From Dyella sp. C9 (lineage in GTDB: Bacteria; Pseudomonadota; Gammaproteobacteria; Xanthomonadales; Rhodanobacteraceae): a DNA stretch of 64,000 nt. The notes beneath the pieces are model-generated. The model saw only the letters and a list, made by a program, of their open reading frames with translations, did no database searches and had not been told where the DNA came from. The position numbers and the translations under genes are program-made. Of the stretch, positions 51,818-60,220 are shown piece after piece. The stretch is from NCBI RefSeq assembly GCF_003332825.1, contig NZ_QIRF01000004.1:69241-133240 (forward strand), in the 5' to 3' direction. The first letter of the stretch is position 1; every line of letters begins with the position of its first letter.

Positions 51818-51904
51818 GGCGGTGCGTGAAATCCCGAAGTCTCCCTGTATGGAGCCATTGTCGCGGAGACTCAAGGCCAAGGGCATCCGGGGATCGGCCT
51901 ACGC

Positions 51905-52214
51905 CAAAAGCAAAGAGGCCCCCTTTCGGGGGCCAATGGGCCAGAGCAAGGGGGGTGTCTGGCCCGGGGCGTCGAGCGGTACAGAGTGCCCGCCGACCGG
52001 CATAGGTTGCTGGAGTGGCCCAAATTACGATGTCAGTGAAAGACTACCCAGTTGGTAGGGTCGAGCCTCGAAACTTGTCGGCGTACACAAGGAATTGACG
52101 AAAACCGCCCACGGGCTCACGAAATTCCAGCTCCCGTTGTGACTGGAAGCCAGGGGCCGTGTGCACGGCCCGTGAGCCCAGGGCGGGCTGCGTGAATCGG
52201 CGCGACGGCCGTGC
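51905..52214 (-). other. 397-base gap holding a nested fold and a terminator: candidate non-coding RNA
   Basis: No convincing gene lies here. From 52186 to 52105 there is a three-way-junction fold: outer stem CCGCCC (52105-52110) plus GGGCTCACG (52113-52121) pairing with CGTGAGCCC (52171-52179) and GGGCGG (52181-52186). Inside are TTCCAG / CTGGAA (52125-52130, 52143-52148) and GGCCGT / ACGGCC (52155-52170). Further hairpins lie at 52044-52058 and 51938-51965. On the minus strand the last hairpin, GGCCCCC-GAAA-GGGGGCC (51934-51917), is followed by TCTTTGCTTTT, a terminator. A minus-strand RNA of about 300 nt, or a long 3' end of the aldo/keto reductase mRNA, would fit. Confidence 0.4.
51911..51934 (-). 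terminator. rho-independent terminator on the minus strand
   Basis: Minus-strand stem GGCCCCC-GAAA-GGGGGCC followed by a T-rich tract (TCTTTGCTTTT). It lies 281 nt beyond the aldo/keto reductase stop, which is far for a simple mRNA end. Confidence 0.75.
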
Positions 52215-53207
<993 letters not shown>

Positions 53208-53279
53208 CGGAGTGTCCTTGCACAGGGTGGGGAACCGGAGGCAGGCATTCTTGGGCATGTCGGCCTGGCGATAAATGCT

Positions 53280-53324
53280 CAATAATCGCCATGTCTGTTA
53301 GCAAAACGGCCAACAATCGCCATG
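53280..53324. promoter_or_regulatory. 14-bp direct repeats in the aldo/keto reductase-LysR spacer
   Basis: CAATAATCGCCATG at 53280-53293 and CAACAATCGCCATG at 53311-53324 differ at one base and are 31 bp apart, about three DNA turns. The second covers the LysR start codon at 53322. They may be binding sites of the LysR protein, giving autorepression and control of the divergent reductase (inference). Confidence 0.5.
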
Positions 53325-54221
53325 GACCGACTGCAAGCCATGCGGGTGTTTACCCGGATCGTCGAGCTGGGCAGTTTCACGCGCGCCGCCGATGACCTCA
53401 GTCTGCCGCGCGCCACGCTTACCCACACCATCAAGCGGTTGGAGGAGTACGTGGGAGCGCACCTGCTGCAGCGGACCACGCGTCGCGTTCGCCCCACCCG
53501 GGATGGCGAGGTCTACTACAACCACTGCGTGCGGCTGCTGGCCGACCTGGATGCGGTGGAGGCGGATTTTCGCGAAGCTGCCGTAGTGCCCAAGGGTAAG
53601 TTGCGCATCGATCTGGCGTCGTCGCTCGCCCGGTATGTGCTGATTCCGGCCTTGCCGGCGTTCTTCGCACGCTACCCCCAGATCGAGTTGGACATCGGCA
53701 CCAGCGACCGTTTCGTCGACTTGGTACAGGAGGGCGTGGACTGCGTGTTGCGGGTCGGCGATCTGGCCGACTCCACCATGGTAGGGCGGCGGGTCGCCAT
53801 GCTGGAACAGATCACCGTGGCAAGCGCCGATTACCTGCGTCGTCATGGTCACCCGCAAACCCTGGCCGACCTACAGACCGGGCACATGGCAGTGAACTGG
53901 GCGTCACCCACCACGCGGCGCCTGACCCCGCTGGAGTTCCGTGTGGGACGCAAGCTGCGTGAGATCGCCTTGCCGTCCCTGGTGACCGTCAGTGGTGTTG
54001 ACGCTTACCACGCCAGCTGCGAGGCGGGATTGGGGATTGCCCAGTTTCCGCGTTACCGCCTGGTCGAGCAGCTGCGTAGCGGTGAACTGGTGGCCTTGCT
54101 GCCGGCCACGCCGCCACCACCACTGCCGGTGAGCGTGCTGTACCAGTCGCAACGGCAATTGCCGTTGCGATTGCGCGTGTTTATCGACTGGGTCGCCGAG
54201 TTGCTGGGGAAGATGACCTAG
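53322..54221 (+). CDS. LysR-family transcriptional regulator
   Basis: This 299-residue regulator has a winged helix at residues 1-60 (MDRLQAMRVFTRIVELGSFTRAADDLSLPRATLTHTIKRLEEYVGAHLLQRTTRRVRPT) and a periplasmic-binding-protein-like effector domain from about residue 90. It belongs to the CrgA/DmlR-like group by its N-terminal pattern. It is divergent from the aldo/keto reductase gene, 114 nt between starts. The effector is unknown; genes of this layout often respond to electrophiles or aldehydes. Confidence 0.94.
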   Translation: MDRLQAMRVFTRIVELGSFTRAADDLSLPRATLTHTIKRLEEYVGAHLLQRTTRRVRPTRDGEVYYNHCVRLLADLDAVEADFREAAVVPKGKLRIDLASSLARYVLIPALPAFFARYPQIELDIGTSDRFVDLVQEGVDCVLRVGDLADSTMVGRRVAMLEQITVASADYLRRHGHPQTLADLQTGHMAVNWASPTTRRLTPLEFRVGRKLREIALPSLVTVSGVDAYHASCEAGLGIAQFPRYRLVEQLRSGELVALLPATPPPPLPVSVLYQSQRQLPLRLRVFIDWVAELLGKMT

Positions 54222-54263
54222 GCGGCACTTCCGTGGGGGGCAGGCACCGCACCCTCACACCAA

Positions 54264-54287
54264 CCCCTCTCCCCCAAGGGAGAGGGG
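54264..54287. repeat. GC-rich dispersed palindrome with hairpin
   Basis: CCCCTCTCCC-CCAA-GGGAGAGGGG with the adjacent CCCTCACACCAA. The same element occurs in reverse orientation at 62569-62603. It sits between convergent genes and may act as a terminator. Confidence 0.78.
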
Positions 54288-54300
54288 CCAGTCGTCGCGG

Positions 54301-56343
54301 TCACTCCCGGTATGCCGGTTGCCGGCTGATGCCGCCCTCGGTGCGCAGTGCGTTCGCATCCATGAGCTTGCCGTCCATCATCACCACATCGGTATGGCGC
54401 AGGTCGCCGATGTTCACCGCGGGGTTGCCGTCCACCAGCACCAGGTCGGCGGCCTTGCCCACGTGGATGCTGCCGGTGCGCTGGTCGGCGCCCACCAGGT
54501 GCGCGGTGGCGATGGTGGCGCTGGCCAGTGCCTCGGCATTGGTGAAGCCGGCCTGCACGTACAGCTCCAGCTCGCGCACCAGCTCCAGCCCGCTGCCGTC
54601 GGTGCCGGCCACGATCGGCACGCCCGCCTTGTGCATGGCGCCCACCAGCGCCTGCAGCTTGGCGAAGCTGGCGCGGTAGTCGGCGCGGGTGAGGTCCTTG
54701 GGCACGGCGAGGCCGCCCTGGCGGAAGCTGCGCTCCACCGCCGGCGGCAAGCTGCCCATGAATGGCGCATAGGCCGGCGAGAGATCGCCGTTCTCGGGCA
54801 CGTACAGGATCTCCGTCACCACCAGGGTGGGATCGGAGGTGATCTTGCGGCTGGCCATGGTGGCGATCAGCGACTTCATCGGATCCTTGTCGAGATCGAC
54901 ATCCTTGGCATAGCGCCCCGGCCCCTCGAAGCGGGCCATGCCGTTGGAGTGATCGACCACGGCATCGGGCATCGCCTCCATCATCACGAAGTAGATGTGG
55001 GTGATTTCGTCGTAGCCATCGGCAATGGCCTGGCTGGTGCGCATGCCGGCCGGCAGGTGGCCGTGCACGTGCAGGCCCAGCGCATGCGCCTCGGCCGCGG
55101 TGGGTTTGACCCAGGCGGGATTGAAGCTGCCATAGATCTTGATCGCATCGAAGCCCTGGTCCTTGGCCTGGTGCACGAAGGCGATGGCTTGCTGCTGCGT
55201 GGTGGCGACGCTGGCGCCCTGCGCCGTGTTGGGTCCCTTGCCGTCGATCAGCAGCGAGGGATACACGCGCGGCATCAACAGCTCGCCCTTGGCCCGCCGT
55301 TCGGCGCGCGAGAGCGTGCGTTCGTTGATGTTGCCCGGGTCGCGCACCGAGGTGATGCCCAGCGACAGCAGCATCGGCCCGCTGCTGTCATCGGCGACAT
55401 GCTGGTGTGAATCCCACAGGCCGGGCACCAGGGTCTTGCCCTGGCCGTCGAAGACCTGCGCGTGGGCCGGCACGGTGACCTTGGCGGCGGGGCCGACCTG
55501 GGTGATCACGCCCTTGTCCACCACCACGGTCTGGTCGTCGACGAAGCGCGTGCCGTCGACGAAGGCGCGCACATGGGTGAAGGCCACCGGGCCAGCGGGC
55601 GTCTTGAGCAGTCGCGGCACGATCTCGCGGGCGTGCTGCGCCATGGCGGTGGACTGCGCCTTTTCCAGCGCTGGCACGGCGAATTCATAGCCCGCCGGAA
55701 TCCATGACATGTCGCCCACATAGGCGAAGAAATGGCCGGAACCGTCCACCCATACCGGGATCGGCGTGTTGTTGAGGCCGGTGATGGCATAGGCGGTCAG
55801 TTGCCGTTGCGCCGCGCCTTCGCCCACCGTGGCGGTGGTGAGCGGCGCGGCGTGCGCCTTGCCGCCGGGCAGCAGGGCGAGGGAATGGTCCGGCGTGGCC
55901 AGCAGTTTTTCGACCAGCTCGGCATACAGTTCGAACGGGCCGCCGAAGGCCACGTATTCGGCGCCGCTGCCGAAAGGCGCCGAACCGGCGTCGACCGGGC
56001 TCTTCCAGTGCGTGGTGCCGCCGCTGACCGAGAAGCTTTCGGCCGCGTCACCGTTGGGCGTGTGGCCGCGGATCACCAGCTGCCGGATCAGTCCGTCAGG
56101 GCCGAGCGTGGCGCGGCTGTCGACCTCGGTGACGAAGCCGCGCAGCAGCATGCTTTCGCGCCCCATGTGGGCGCCGTCGGCGGCAGTCCATCGCGACGAG
56201 GTGCCGTGCTTGCCGGCGCTGGAGAGGATGGTGAACTGCTGCGCATTGGCCGGCGGGATGGCCAGCGTTTCCGCAGGCGCTGCGGTATCGGCGAGGCAGG
56301 GCAGGGCAAGGCACAGGGCAAACACGATGGGCAACGCGCGCAT
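54301..56343 (-). CDS. exported amidohydrolase with N-terminal extension
   Basis: This 680-residue protein has a signal peptide (MRALPIVFALCLALPCLADT) and a beta-rich N-terminal region of about 260 residues. The metal-dependent hydrolase domain follows from about residue 270. The first metal pair is in LVPGLWDSHQHVADD. Further ligands are in GLHVHGHLPAG, DEITHIYFV and AGTDGSGLELVRELELYVQAG, and a composite domain closes it (VGKAADLVLVDGNPAVNIGDLRHTDVVMMDGKLMD). It resembles imidazolonepropionase/prolidase-like exported amidohydrolases. ATG 56343 has GGAGG 8 nt upstream. The substrate is unknown. Confidence 0.9.
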   Translation of the reverse strand: MRALPIVFALCLALPCLADTAAPAETLAIPPANAQQFTILSSAGKHGTSSRWTAADGAHMGRESMLLRGFVTEVDSRATLGPDGLIRQLVIRGHTPNGDAAESFSVSGGTTHWKSPVDAGSAPFGSGAEYVAFGGPFELYAELVEKLLATPDHSLALLPGGKAHAAPLTTATVGEGAAQRQLTAYAITGLNNTPIPVWVDGSGHFFAYVGDMSWIPAGYEFAVPALEKAQSTAMAQHAREIVPRLLKTPAGPVAFTHVRAFVDGTRFVDDQTVVVDKGVITQVGPAAKVTVPAHAQVFDGQGKTLVPGLWDSHQHVADDSSGPMLLSLGITSVRDPGNINERTLSRAERRAKGELLMPRVYPSLLIDGKGPNTAQGASVATTQQQAIAFVHQAKDQGFDAIKIYGSFNPAWVKPTAAEAHALGLHVHGHLPAGMRTSQAIADGYDEITHIYFVMMEAMPDAVVDHSNGMARFEGPGRYAKDVDLDKDPMKSLIATMASRKITSDPTLVVTEILYVPENGDLSPAYAPFMGSLPPAVERSFRQGGLAVPKDLTRADYRASFAKLQALVGAMHKAGVPIVAGTDGSGLELVRELELYVQAGFTNAEALASATIATAHLVGADQRTGSIHVGKAADLVLVDGNPAVNIGDLRHTDVVMMDGKLMDANALRTEGGISRQPAYRE

Positions 56344-56474
56344 GGGACGGCCTCCGTGGATGGTCGGCGCAGTATCGTTGCAGTCGGGGCGCGGAACCAC
56401 ACCCGGCGTTGACGCCAGCGCAACGTGCCCGCGGGTCAGACTCCCGGTTCCTGGCCTGCCCGAGCGAATACGTC

Positions 56475-57602
56475 ATGGTGTCTAGCGAGCCCGCGGTGCT
56501 GATTGCCGGCGCCGGCCCCACCGGATTGGCCGCAGCGCTATTTCTTGCGCGTCGCGGCGTGCCGGTGCGCATCATCGATCAGGCTGCGCAGCCCTCGCCC
56601 AACTCCAGGGCGCTGGCGGTGAACAGCCGCACGCTGGAGGTGCTGGACGACACGGGTGTATCCGAGCGCATCGTCACCGAGGGCTGGGCCGTGCAGGGCG
56701 CCAGCCTGCACGAGCACGACCGCGTGGTGCTCGCCTTCGACCTGCCCGCCGTGCTCGGTGCGCAGCACGCCATGACGGTGCTGCCGCAGGCGCGGACCGA
56801 GGCGCTGCTGGCCGAGGCCCTGCGTGCCGAGGGCGTGGGCGTGGAGCGGGGCGTGGCCCTCATCGGGCTGAGCCAGGGCGACGGCGGCGTGCAATCGACA
56901 TTGCTCCACGCCGATGGCCTGCAGGAGCAGGTATCCAGTCCGTTGCTGTTTGGTGCGGACGGCGCGCGCAGCACGGTGCGCCAGGCGTTGGGCCTGGCTT
57001 TCACCGGCAGCAGCCTGCCCGAGCCATGGCACCTGTGGGACCTGGACATGCAGACGTCGCTGGACCCGCAGCGCGCGCACATCCTGTTCGAGCCCGATGG
57101 CTTTGTGTTCGTGCTGCGCCTGCACGGCAAGCAGTGGCGCGTGATCGGCAATGGGGTCGACCCGCTGGGGGCGCTGCGCCGTATCGGCAACGTGGGCACG
57201 GTGACCTGGCAATCGCAGTTCCACATCGGGCACCGGGTGGCCGCACAGGCGGGTGTCGGACGCGTGGCCCTGGGTGGCGATGCCGCGCACATCCACTCAC
57301 CGCTCGGTGCACGCGGCATGAACCTGGGCATCGAGGATGCATACGTCTATGCCGACTGCGCCGCCGAAGCGTTGGCCGGTCAACCGGAGCGCCTGCAGGA
57401 CTATCACGTGCTGCGTCATGCGATACACAAGGACGTGGTGCGCCGGATCGGCATCATCACCCGCCTGATGCATGGCCGGCCGCCCTGGCTGCGCTGGTTC
57501 CGTGACGAAGTCGTACCGGTGGCCGGCCATCTCGCCTTTGCCCGGCAGCTGATGCTGCGCACCGTGGGTGGCATCGACCACCCGTTGAAGACCCGTCCCT
57601 GA
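56475..57602 (+). CDS. FAD-dependent monooxygenase (aromatic hydroxylase type)
   Basis: This 375-residue flavoprotein has the FAD-binding GAGPTGLAAALFLARRGVPVRIIDQ at the N-terminus. FGADGARSTVRQALGL holds the DG motif, and GGDAAHIHSPLGARGMNLGIEDA the GD motif. The layout is that of class A hydroxylases such as PheA/PobA relatives and UbiH-like enzymes. It lacks the C-terminal thioredoxin-like domain of phenol hydroxylases. ATG 56475 is preferred because the FAD motif follows directly. The substrate is unknown; it stands alone. Confidence 0.9.
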   Translation: MVSSEPAVLIAGAGPTGLAAALFLARRGVPVRIIDQAAQPSPNSRALAVNSRTLEVLDDTGVSERIVTEGWAVQGASLHEHDRVVLAFDLPAVLGAQHAMTVLPQARTEALLAEALRAEGVGVERGVALIGLSQGDGGVQSTLLHADGLQEQVSSPLLFGADGARSTVRQALGLAFTGSSLPEPWHLWDLDMQTSLDPQRAHILFEPDGFVFVLRLHGKQWRVIGNGVDPLGALRRIGNVGTVTWQSQFHIGHRVAAQAGVGRVALGGDAAHIHSPLGARGMNLGIEDAYVYADCAAEALAGQPERLQDYHVLRHAIHKDVVRRIGIITRLMHGRPPWLRWFRDEVVPVAGHLAFARQLMLRTVGGIDHPLKTRP

Positions 57603-57680
57603 TTCGGGCTCAAGTCGGCGCCGCATCGGTCGATACAAGGGACAGCGCGCACTCCGTCCCGCATGGACTGCGTGCCGGTT

Positions 57681-57698
57681 CGGCCTGCGCGCAGGCCG
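57681..57698. repeat. perfect 18-bp palindrome
   Basis: CGGCCTGCGCGCAGGCCG is its own reverse complement and lies 32 nt before the hypothetical gene at 57731. It could be an operator, or a hairpin ending the monooxygenase transcript. Confidence 0.6.
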
Positions 57699-57730
57699 AC
57701 GATACAGCCCGTCGGGAAGTTGTTATCCGC

Positions 57731-58099
57731 ATGACCGCTCACAAGCCTCATTCCAAGGGAAGCCACGTGGACTGGAGCGATCCGCACCTGCAGGCGCTGC
57801 TGCGCAAATCGGAGCACTGGAAGTTGGACAACCGCGGCACCTACACCCCCAAGGACGTGCAGATCCACCTGGGCTGGGGTGCCACCACCGGGCAAAGTGC
57901 GCTGCTGATCTGGGAGCGCGACCAGGTGATGATGGTCGAGACACGCTTTCCGATCCCGTTGGGCGAACAGGTGCGCGTGGACGAACCACGCGGCGTGAGC
58001 CTGCGCAGCGTGTGGGGCATCGTGGCCGAGGGGCGCGAGGGTTTCCGTGCCGAAGACCGCGAGAACGGCGTCCACCTGCACTGGCTGCACCTGCGCTGA
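57731..58099 (+). CDS. conserved-looking hypothetical protein
   Basis: This 122-residue soluble protein has no signal peptide and no membrane helix. It has several beta-strand-like segments (VQIHLGWGATTGQSALLIWERDQVMMVETRFPIPLGEQVRV, GVSLRSVWGIVAEGREG), loosely like a small beta-barrel of the PilZ size, but the PilZ RxxxR and DxSxxG motifs are absent. I do not recognise the family. The frame is clean, and codon use matches its neighbours. Confidence 0.7.
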   Translation: MTAHKPHSKGSHVDWSDPHLQALLRKSEHWKLDNRGTYTPKDVQIHLGWGATTGQSALLIWERDQVMMVETRFPIPLGEQVRVDEPRGVSLRSVWGIVAEGREGFRAEDRENGVHLHWLHLR

Positions 58100-58118
58100 G
58101 CGCACGCGCCGCGCCGCC

Positions 58119-58871
58119 TCACTCCACTCTTGCCGAGCCCTTGCGTGGCGCCTGCGTGCCCATGGTCGTCGCCGTCAGTGGCACGCCGGCAGTGGCCAGC
58201 ACGGCACGCTGGTCTTGCGGCGGAACGCGCAAGATAGCGTCCTCCAGCTGTGCCAGCCGCTGGAACGGCGGCAGGGCCTGAACCTTGTGAACCAGCGCCG
58301 CGGTGCGCGGCCAGCGCGTCGCGTCGATGGCATAGCGCACGAAGGCCGCGGTACGGAAATAGCTGGCGAGGCTGATGTCGGCGATCGACAGTTCACCGAA
58401 GGCGTAACCTTCGGCCGGCAGCTGGCTTTCGAGGTAATCCAGCGCGGCGGGAATCTCCACCTCGCGCGCGTGCGCCATCAAGGCTTCGTCGGGTTCCTCG
58501 CCGAAGAAATGGCGGCGGATCACCTTCTGGTAGAACAGCTTCCACAACAGCAGCGAGGCCAGGTGCGTGTCGCAGTATTCCTCCAGCCAGCGCGCCTTGG
58601 CCCGCGCAGCAATGTCCGCGGGGTAGAGCGAGGGCGTGGCGAAGCGGTCTTCCAGGTACTGGCAGATCACCGAGGAATCGGTGAGCACCAGGTCACCGTC
58701 GATCAGCACCGGCACGCGGCGCAGCGGGCTTAGCGCGGTGAAGCGCTCATCGCCGACGAAGGGTGGAATCGGGTCGATCTCGTAGGCCTGGCCTTTCAGT
58801 TCCAGGCAGGCCAGTACCTTGCGTACGTAGGGCGAGACATAACTGCCAATCACGGTGAAGCGGGGCGCCAT
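58119..58871 (-). CDS. glutathione S-transferase family protein
   Basis: This 250-residue cytosolic protein has an N-terminal thioredoxin-like domain with FTVIGSYVSPYVRKVLACLELKG, then the cis-Pro segment RRVPVLIDGDLVLTDSSVICQYLEDRF that binds glutathione. A helical C-terminal domain starts with the usual DIAARAKARWLEEY. ATG 58871 has GGAGA 6 nt upstream. The substrate is not predictable. Confidence 0.93.
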   Translation of the reverse strand: MAPRFTVIGSYVSPYVRKVLACLELKGQAYEIDPIPPFVGDERFTALSPLRRVPVLIDGDLVLTDSSVICQYLEDRFATPSLYPADIAARAKARWLEEYCDTHLASLLLWKLFYQKVIRRHFFGEEPDEALMAHAREVEIPAALDYLESQLPAEGYAFGELSIADISLASYFRTAAFVRYAIDATRWPRTAALVHKVQALPPFQRLAQLEDAILRVPPQDQRAVLATAGVPLTATTMGTQAPRKGSARVE

Positions 58872-58928
58872 GCGTTTCTCCGGGGGACGGTGTACCACCC
58901 GGAGCGTGCTGGTCGCCCCGCCCGGGCG

Positions 58929-59348
58929 TCAAGCCGAGGCACCTTCCGGCAGCGGCGGCACGGTGGCGGGTGCGCCGTTGGAATCCAGCGCCACCATCAC
59001 GAAACGGCCGGTGGTGCACACGCGGCGATCGCCGGTGAGCGGATCTTCAGCGGTCAGCTCCACTTCCACCGTCATCGAGCTGTGGCCGACGCGCACGATG
59101 CGCGCCACCAGTTCGGCCAGCTGGCCCTTGCGCACCGGCACGCGGAAATTCACCTCTTCCGAACGGGCAGTAACCACGGTGCGGCGTGCATGGCGCGAGG
59201 CGACGATGAAGGCGGCCTTGTCCATCCAGGCCAGTGCCTGGCCGCCGAACAAGGTGCCCAGATGGTTGGTGTGATCGGGAAAGACCATCTCCAGCAAGCG
59301 TGCCTCGGGCAGCTGGGGATGGTCGGCGGGTGCGGCGGTCTGATTCAT
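58929..59348 (-). CDS. acyl-CoA thioesterase, hotdog fold (YciA-like)
   Basis: This 139-residue protein cleaves acyl-CoA thioesters. It contains EMVFPDHTNHLGTLFGGQALAWMDKAAFIVASRHARRTVVTARSEEVNFRVPVRKG. The N-H-x-G and G-G-x-x-x-x-W-x-D elements of the hotdog active site are visible. The start is ATG 59348; an upstream in-frame ATG would add 21 residues without similarity to the family. It is divergent from mdtJ, 61 nt apart. Confidence 0.92.
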   Translation of the reverse strand: MNQTAAPADHPQLPEARLLEMVFPDHTNHLGTLFGGQALAWMDKAAFIVASRHARRTVVTARSEEVNFRVPVRKGQLAELVARIVRVGHSSMTVEVELTAEDPLTGDRRVCTTGRFVMVALDSNGAPATVPPLPEGASA

Positions 59349-59409
59349 GGCGGTATCGCAGGGGAGACGGGTAGGATGGGGCAGCGATGCAAGAGGCAAG
59401 GAGAACAGC

Positions 59410-59769
59410 ATGCGCTACTGGCTCTTCATGGCAGCCGCTATTGTCACCGAAGTCGCTGGCACGTTGGCGATGAAATACGGCACGCACCATGCTTCCCATG
59501 CGCTGGGGCTGGGCGTGATGTACGTGATGCTGGTGCTGTCCTACACCTGCCTGGCGCTGGCGGTGAAGCGCATCCCGCTGGCCGTGGCCTACGGCGCCTG
59601 GGAAAGCCTGGGCCTGGTGCTGATCACCCTGTGCAGCGCCTGGCTGTTCGCCGAGGACCTCAAGCCGGCCAAGCTGGCCGCCATCGCGCTGATCATCGCC
59701 GGCATCATCCTGCTCGAGCGCGGCACCGACGAAGCACCCGTGGCGGTGGAGTCCGACCGTGCTGCCTGA
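59410..59769 (+). CDS. mdtJ: small multidrug resistance exporter subunit MdtJ
   Basis: This 119-residue protein has four helices. It follows E. coli MdtJ closely in WLFMAAAIVTEVAGTLAMKYG, where the membrane glutamate at 14 is conserved, and in LSYTCLALAVKRIPLAVAYGAWESLGLVLITL. MdtJ and MdtI form a heterodimer that exports spermidine. ATG 59410 follows AAGGAG. Its end overlaps mdtI by 11 bases, so the subunits should be made in equal amounts. Confidence 0.93.
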   Translation: MRYWLFMAAAIVTEVAGTLAMKYGTHHASHALGLGVMYVMLVLSYTCLALAVKRIPLAVAYGAWESLGLVLITLCSAWLFAEDLKPAKLAAIALIIAGIILLERGTDEAPVAVESDRAA

Positions 59770-60091
59770 TTTCGAGCCGATCCACCTGCTCTACCTGTCC
59801 ATCGCGATCGTGCTGGAGATCGCCGCCAACGTGCTGATGAAACGCTCGCACGGCTTTGCGCACAAGCGACCCGCGATCGCCGCCATCGTCTGCGCACTGG
59901 CTGCCTTCACCGCGCTCAGCTATGCGATCAAGGGCATCCAGCTGTCGGTGGCCTACGGCGTATGGGGTGGCGTGGGCCTGATCGCCACCACCGTGCTTGG
60001 CATCACCCTGTTCGGCGAACGCCTGCACCGCGCGGGCTGGGTGGGCCTGGTGCTGATCACCCTGGGCGTGTGCCTGCTGAAGTTCGCCTAG
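59759..60091 (+). CDS. mdtI: small multidrug resistance exporter subunit MdtI
   Basis: This 110-residue protein has four helices. IHLLYLSIAIVLEIAANVLMKRSHGF and KGIQLSVAYGVWGGVGLIATTVLGITLFGERLHRAGWVGLVLITLGVCLLKFA match E. coli MdtI along nearly its whole length, with the membrane glutamate conserved. It starts with GTG 59759 inside the end of mdtJ. Partner of MdtJ in polyamine export. Confidence 0.94.
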   Translation: MLPDFEPIHLLYLSIAIVLEIAANVLMKRSHGFAHKRPAIAAIVCALAAFTALSYAIKGIQLSVAYGVWGGVGLIATTVLGITLFGERLHRAGWVGLVLITLGVCLLKFA

Positions 60092-60220
60092 TACACGGCG
60101 ACATGCTGCCGCGCACGGGACCAATGGCAGGGGTGCCCCCTGCACGGCGACAGTAGGATGAAAGGTTGAGCACCGCACCCATCCGGGTGCCCGCAACTGC
60201 AGCTGATCCGGGGAGAACAC

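Noticed and set aside
52025..52075. A tRNA-like arm (CTACC-N5-GGTAG followed by GGTCGAGCCTCGA)
   Set aside because: No complete cloverleaf or acceptor stem can be drawn.
59349..59409. A guanidine or polyamine riboswitch ahead of mdtJI
   Set aside because: The leader is only 61 nt and lacks the paired ACGR loops of mini-ykkC or another known motif.
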